From: a bacterium
GTDB taxonomy: Bacteria; Bdellovibrionota_C; UBA2361; OMII01
Reading direction: 5' to 3'
Length of the DNA: 8,785 nucleotides
Assembly (NCBI GenBank): GCA_017853915.1
Contig: JAFMIS010000088.1
Location: forward strand, 1-8,785
Part shown: positions 6,939-8,785 of the stretch, piece by piece
Position numbering within the stretch: position 1 is the first letter of the stretch
How the letters are laid out: every line of letters begins with the position of its first letter
Position numbers and translations under genes: made by a program
Notes under the pieces: generated by a model
Seen by the model: the letters and a program-made list of their open reading frames with translations, nothing else
Told to the model about the DNA's origin: nothing
Databases searched by the model: none

Positions 6939-6953
6939 AAGCGCAGTGAAGCT

Positions 6954-7014
6954 GGACGGGCCACACCGTCCTGATTTCCTACACTGTCCTCGGCACATAC
7001 AGGCACTTGCCGAG
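6954..7014 (+). terminator. Two hairpins after dxs, probable 3' end
   Basis: GGACGG (6954-6959) pairs with CCGTCC (6966-6971) around a 6-nt loop, followed by a mixed TGATTTCCT. A second hairpin, CTCGGCA (6989-6995) with TGCCGAG (7008-7014), 7 perfect pairs and a 12-nt loop, is followed by the T-rich CTATTTCAATTATTTC. Neither has a clean U-run, but the second is a reasonable weak terminator for dxs and sits just ahead of the next gene's promoter. Confidence 0.4.
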
Positions 7015-7015
7015 C

Positions 7016-7033
7016 TATTTCAATTATTTCAAT
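7016..7033 (+). repeat. Tandem 9-bp repeat TATTTCAAT x2
   Basis: TATTTCAAT occurs twice head to tail (7016-7024 and 7025-7033), 9 bp upstream of a -35 hexamer at 7043. It could be an upstream activator site or A/T-rich promoter-enhancing element, or the tail of the dxs terminator. Confidence 0.45.
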
Positions 7034-7042
7034 GCCTTAGGA

Positions 7043-7072
7043 TTGGCACGCCTTGTGAAAAATTCCTATTAC
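7043..7072 (+). promoter_or_regulatory. Promoter of the 181-residue protein gene
   Basis: TTGGCA (7043-7048; one mismatch to consensus TTGACA), an 18-nt spacer and TATTAC (7067-7072) fit a sigma-70-type promoter. The expected start is near 7079, giving a leader of about 15 nt that contains AAGGAG at 7082-7087. Confidence 0.5.
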
Positions 7073-7094
7073 ACCTGAAGCAAGGAGAACCTCT

Positions 7095-7640
7095 ATGCAG
7101 ATATATGATCAAGTAACAACAAAGGGCAGATCACGACGGTTTGCCGAACTATTGAAGGACTTGGGAGTACAGACAATGAGCCGTTCTAAGGGAGGAGAGT
7201 TTACAAGAAATTTTCTAAGCCTCCAGCTCCAACTACAGACGTTGATGGAGGGAGTCGGTGGTGAGGGAACCGCTACCCTTCTCGACAGCCTCGCGCAGCT
7301 TAGCGAATCTGAGCGCAGAAAGATCATACCGCTTTTATCCCGAGTCGTTTCCAAAATAGCGCAGGGTGAAAAGAGAATGTTCTCAGAGGAAGAGCGCTCG
7401 CTCAAAGATTTTGAGGACGCGCTCTACGATAGCATAGTGTCCTCACTCGGCAACGTCTCGAATGATGACGAGCTGCCACCTACGCGAGAGCGTCGACTTG
7501 AGGTTGTGCCAGGAGGCAAGTCCGCGACGGCGACTATTGCCGTAAAGCGAGGGGGCAAATCTCCAAGCCTCATAGATCTCGCAAAGGCCCGGGAGAGCCG
7601 ACGAGCTCGTTTCGATTCTCCTCCCAACGACGCCAGCTAA
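7095..7640 (+). CDS. Unrecognised charged, mostly helical 181-residue protein
   Basis: I do not recognise a family. The start is well supported: AAGGAG at 7082-7087 lies 7 nt before the ATG, the best ribosome binding site in the window. Residues 1-30 are basic (KGRSRRFAELLKDLG). Residues 36-120 look like several amphipathic helices (FTRNFLSLQLQLQTLMEGVG, then LLDSLAQLSESERRKIIPLL and an acidic SEEERSLKDFEDALYDSI). Residues 121-181 are low-complexity and probably disordered, with basic patches (RERR, KRGGK, ESRRAR). No signal peptide, membrane span, cysteine or catalytic motif is visible. The basic ends with a helical core would suit a nucleic-acid- or partner-binding protein, but this is only a guess. 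It has its own promoter, follows dxs, and converges on panC with 11 bp between the stop codons. Confidence 0.8.
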   Translation: MQIYDQVTTKGRSRRFAELLKDLGVQTMSRSKGGEFTRNFLSLQLQLQTLMEGVGGEGTATLLDSLAQLSESERRKIIPLLSRVVSKIAQGEKRMFSEEERSLKDFEDALYDSIVSSLGNVSNDDELPPTRERRLEVVPGGKSATATIAVKRGGKSPSLIDLAKARESRRARFDSPPNDAS

Positions 7641-7651
7641 CACCCCACTCT

Positions 7652-8497
7652 TCAACCAGGTAGCGCGATGTTGTCGAGTAGACGCACACCGTCAACTCGC
7701 GCTACCACAAGTATCCGACACGCCCCTCGCACGGTCTGGACCTCTTGCAAGGTGCTGTCATCCACCACGGCGATATAGTCGATAACCGGCTCAGGCATCT
7801 TCTCAATACTCGCTCGAACAATATGCGCCAAAGCTGTGGCTGTTCGCTGCCCCTCTCTGAATGCCTGCTCAGCGGCGAACAAGCCCTTACTGATGAGAAG
7901 CGCGTGATTGCGGCCTTGAGCGGAGAGGCGCGCGTTTCGGGAGCTTAAGGCCAAGCCATCCTTATCGCGCACCAGCGCGCCCCGAACGATCCGAATATCC
8001 ATCTTCAAATCGCGGGTCATCTGCTCAATCAGCGTCAATTGCTGAAAATCCTTCTCGCCGAATATAGCGACATCCGGTTCCACAATATTAAAAAGAATCG
8101 TCACGACCGATGCTACTCCCGTGAAGTGCCCCGGACGGAGCGCCCCCTCGAAGGGCTTGGAGATCTCGTTTACGGACACGGTTGTCTGGTATCCCTCCGG
8201 ATAGACCTCCGTAACGTTTGGAGCGAACAGGAAATCCACTTCCTCGGCCTCGAGCATCTCTTGGTCTTTTGGAAGGTTCACCTGGTAGGCTTCGTAGTCC
8301 CTCGGATCGTTAAATTGAGTAGGATTCACAAAAATAGAACACACCCGGATGTCACAGTACGAGCGCAAGGCCCGCGCTAATGAAATGTGCCCCTCATGCA
8401 GGGCGCCCATCGTCGGGACGAATCCGACGGTCGCTCCGCCAGCACGAGCAGCTCGCAAAGCGGCCCTACATTGTTCCACCGTCTTGAATGTCTTCAT
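7652..8497 (-). CDS. panC: Pantothenate synthetase (pantoate-beta-alanine ligase)
   Basis: PanC activates pantoate with ATP as pantoyl-adenylate and couples it to beta-alanine, the last step in making pantothenate for coenzyme A. The 281-residue length is standard for the single-domain enzyme. Motifs of this nucleotidyltransferase-superfamily ligase are all present: PTMGALHEGH (28-37, containing the HIGH-type signature), IFVNPTQF (55-62), GHFTGVASVV (123-132), FGEKDFQQ (146-153) and the KMSKS-like LALSSRNARLS (182-192). The protein is cytosolic and normally a dimer. The ATG at 8495-8497 is preceded by AAGAAGGTG at a suitable distance and gives the usual N-terminus (MKTFKTVEQCRAALRAAR). It stands alone here, without panB or panD beside it, and has a promoter candidate at 8576-8604. 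It is convergent with the 181-residue protein gene. Confidence 0.97.
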   Translation of the reverse strand: MKTFKTVEQCRAALRAARAGGATVGFVPTMGALHEGHISLARALRSYCDIRVCSIFVNPTQFNDPRDYEAYQVNLPKDQEMLEAEEVDFLFAPNVTEVYPEGYQTTVSVNEISKPFEGALRPGHFTGVASVVTILFNIVEPDVAIFGEKDFQQLTLIEQMTRDLKMDIRIVRGALVRDKDGLALSSRNARLSAQGRNHALLISKGLFAAEQAFREGQRTATALAHIVRASIEKMPEPVIDYIAVVDDSTLQEVQTVRGACRILVVARVDGVRLLDNIALPG

Positions 8498-8575
8498 AGA
8501 ACACCTTCTTCAGGGATCAGGGGCTAGCTGATATTTACCGGTTTGTGCCCCTTGCCGCTCCCGGCCAGGCCTCCT

Positions 8576-8606
8576 ATCATACCCGGCAGTTCCCTTCATG
8601 GGAACT
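8576..8606 (-). promoter_or_regulatory. Candidate panC promoter overlapped by a perfect palindrome
   Basis: Read leftward, TTCCCA (8599-8604), a 17-nt spacer and TATGAT (8576-8581) form a good sigma-70-type promoter; transcription would begin near 8569, giving a leader of about 70 nt. The -35 and spacer lie in a perfect inverted repeat, AGTTCCC (8588-8594) with GGGAACT (8600-8606) around TTCAT. No T-run follows on either strand, so it looks like an operator rather than a terminator. The leader itself contains AGGGGC/GCCCCT complementary arms around 8519-8552. Confidence 0.4.
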
Positions 8607-8692
8607 ATCGAGTCACCGGTACCATAGCTTGGGAGGCTTTTCTGCGCAGCGTTCAACCACTTTGCAATTCACGCCCTGGCTCTAACGGGCTC

Positions 8693-8785
8693 TTGGCCAT
8701 TGCCTTAAAGAGAGTGTTGACCCTGACGACCCTCTGCCTCCTGACTTTCCTCTCTGGATGCTGGGGAGGAACAGGCGACTCTGTT
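8693..8785 (+). CDS. Lipoprotein, N-terminal signal peptide only (continues past right edge)
   Basis: From TTG 8693 the frame reads MAIALKRVLTLTTLCLLTFL followed by SGCWGGTGDSV and stays open to the last base. Lys-Arg at residues 6-7 form the n-region, about 13 hydrophobic residues follow, and LSGC is a good lipobox, so signal peptidase II should cut before Cys23 and the protein be lipid-anchored. The residues after Cys (WGGTGDSV) are a flexible linker; there is no Asp at +2. The start is uncertain: GTG 8714 is possible but would remove the positive charges, and neither candidate has a good ribosome binding site. The gene is divergent from panC. Nothing can be said of its function from 31 residues. 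Confidence 0.65.
   Translation, partial: MAIALKRVLTLTTLCLLTFLSGCWGGTGDSV

Noticed and set aside
6954..6971. First hairpin after dxs as a full intrinsic terminator by itself
   Set aside because: The downstream TGATTTCCT is not a clean U-tract; it is kept only as part of a combined weak terminator region.
8039..8380. Plus-strand 113-codon frame inside panC
   Set aside because: It is opposite the conserved panC catalytic region, with no ribosome binding site or family match.
1..8785. CRISPR arrays, tRNA/rRNA genes, transposases, integrases or attachment sites
   Set aside because: I scanned by eye for regularly spaced repeats, tRNA-like folds and mobile-element motifs and found none that could be supported.

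Overview
The window is bacterial, with roughly balanced base composition (about half G+C by eye) and moderate gene density. No phage, IS, CRISPR, tRNA or rRNA signature was recognised. The DXP synthase sequence is of an ordinary proteobacterial kind, and its central region (around residues 186-260) reminded me of deltaproteobacterial or Bdellovibrionota-like versions. That taxonomic guess rests on memory only and is weak.

Layout. (1) Positions 1-1158 (+): the C-terminal half of a GH65 glycoside phosphorylase entering from the left edge. (2) 1159-1401: a gap between convergent genes that holds an elaborate inverted-repeat structure with a possible pseudoknot. (3) 3095 down to 1402 (-): a kinase-like protein followed, with an overlap of 52-64 nt, by a GlmU/RmlA/LicC-like nucleotidyltransferase. 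(4) 3096-3247: a divergent control region with repeated AAGATT motifs and a palindrome. (5) 3248-4219 (+): an Lrp/AsnC-like regulator made of two tandem HTH-plus-effector halves. (6) 4220-5018: about 800 bp with no convincing gene and at most a decayed or very short reading frame. (7) 5019-6938 (+): dxs, complete. (8) 7095-7640 (+): an unrecognised, highly charged 181-residue protein with its own promoter and a strong ribosome binding site. (9) 8497 down to 7652 (-): panC, complete. (10) 8693 onward (+): the start of a lipoprotein leaving the right edge.

How the genes work together. dxs (entry to the MEP isoprenoid pathway) and panC (last step of pantothenate synthesis) are housekeeping genes and appear to be separate transcription units. 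The most interesting unit is the kinase-like protein, the nucleotidyltransferase and the divergent double-Lrp regulator. By analogy with systems such as LicA/LicC, a kinase plus a nucleotidyltransferase could phosphorylate a small molecule and then activate it as an NDP or CDP derivative, with the Lrp-like protein sensing a ligand and controlling the operon. The substrate cannot be read from the sequence. The GH65 enzyme is convergent with this operon and need not belong to it.
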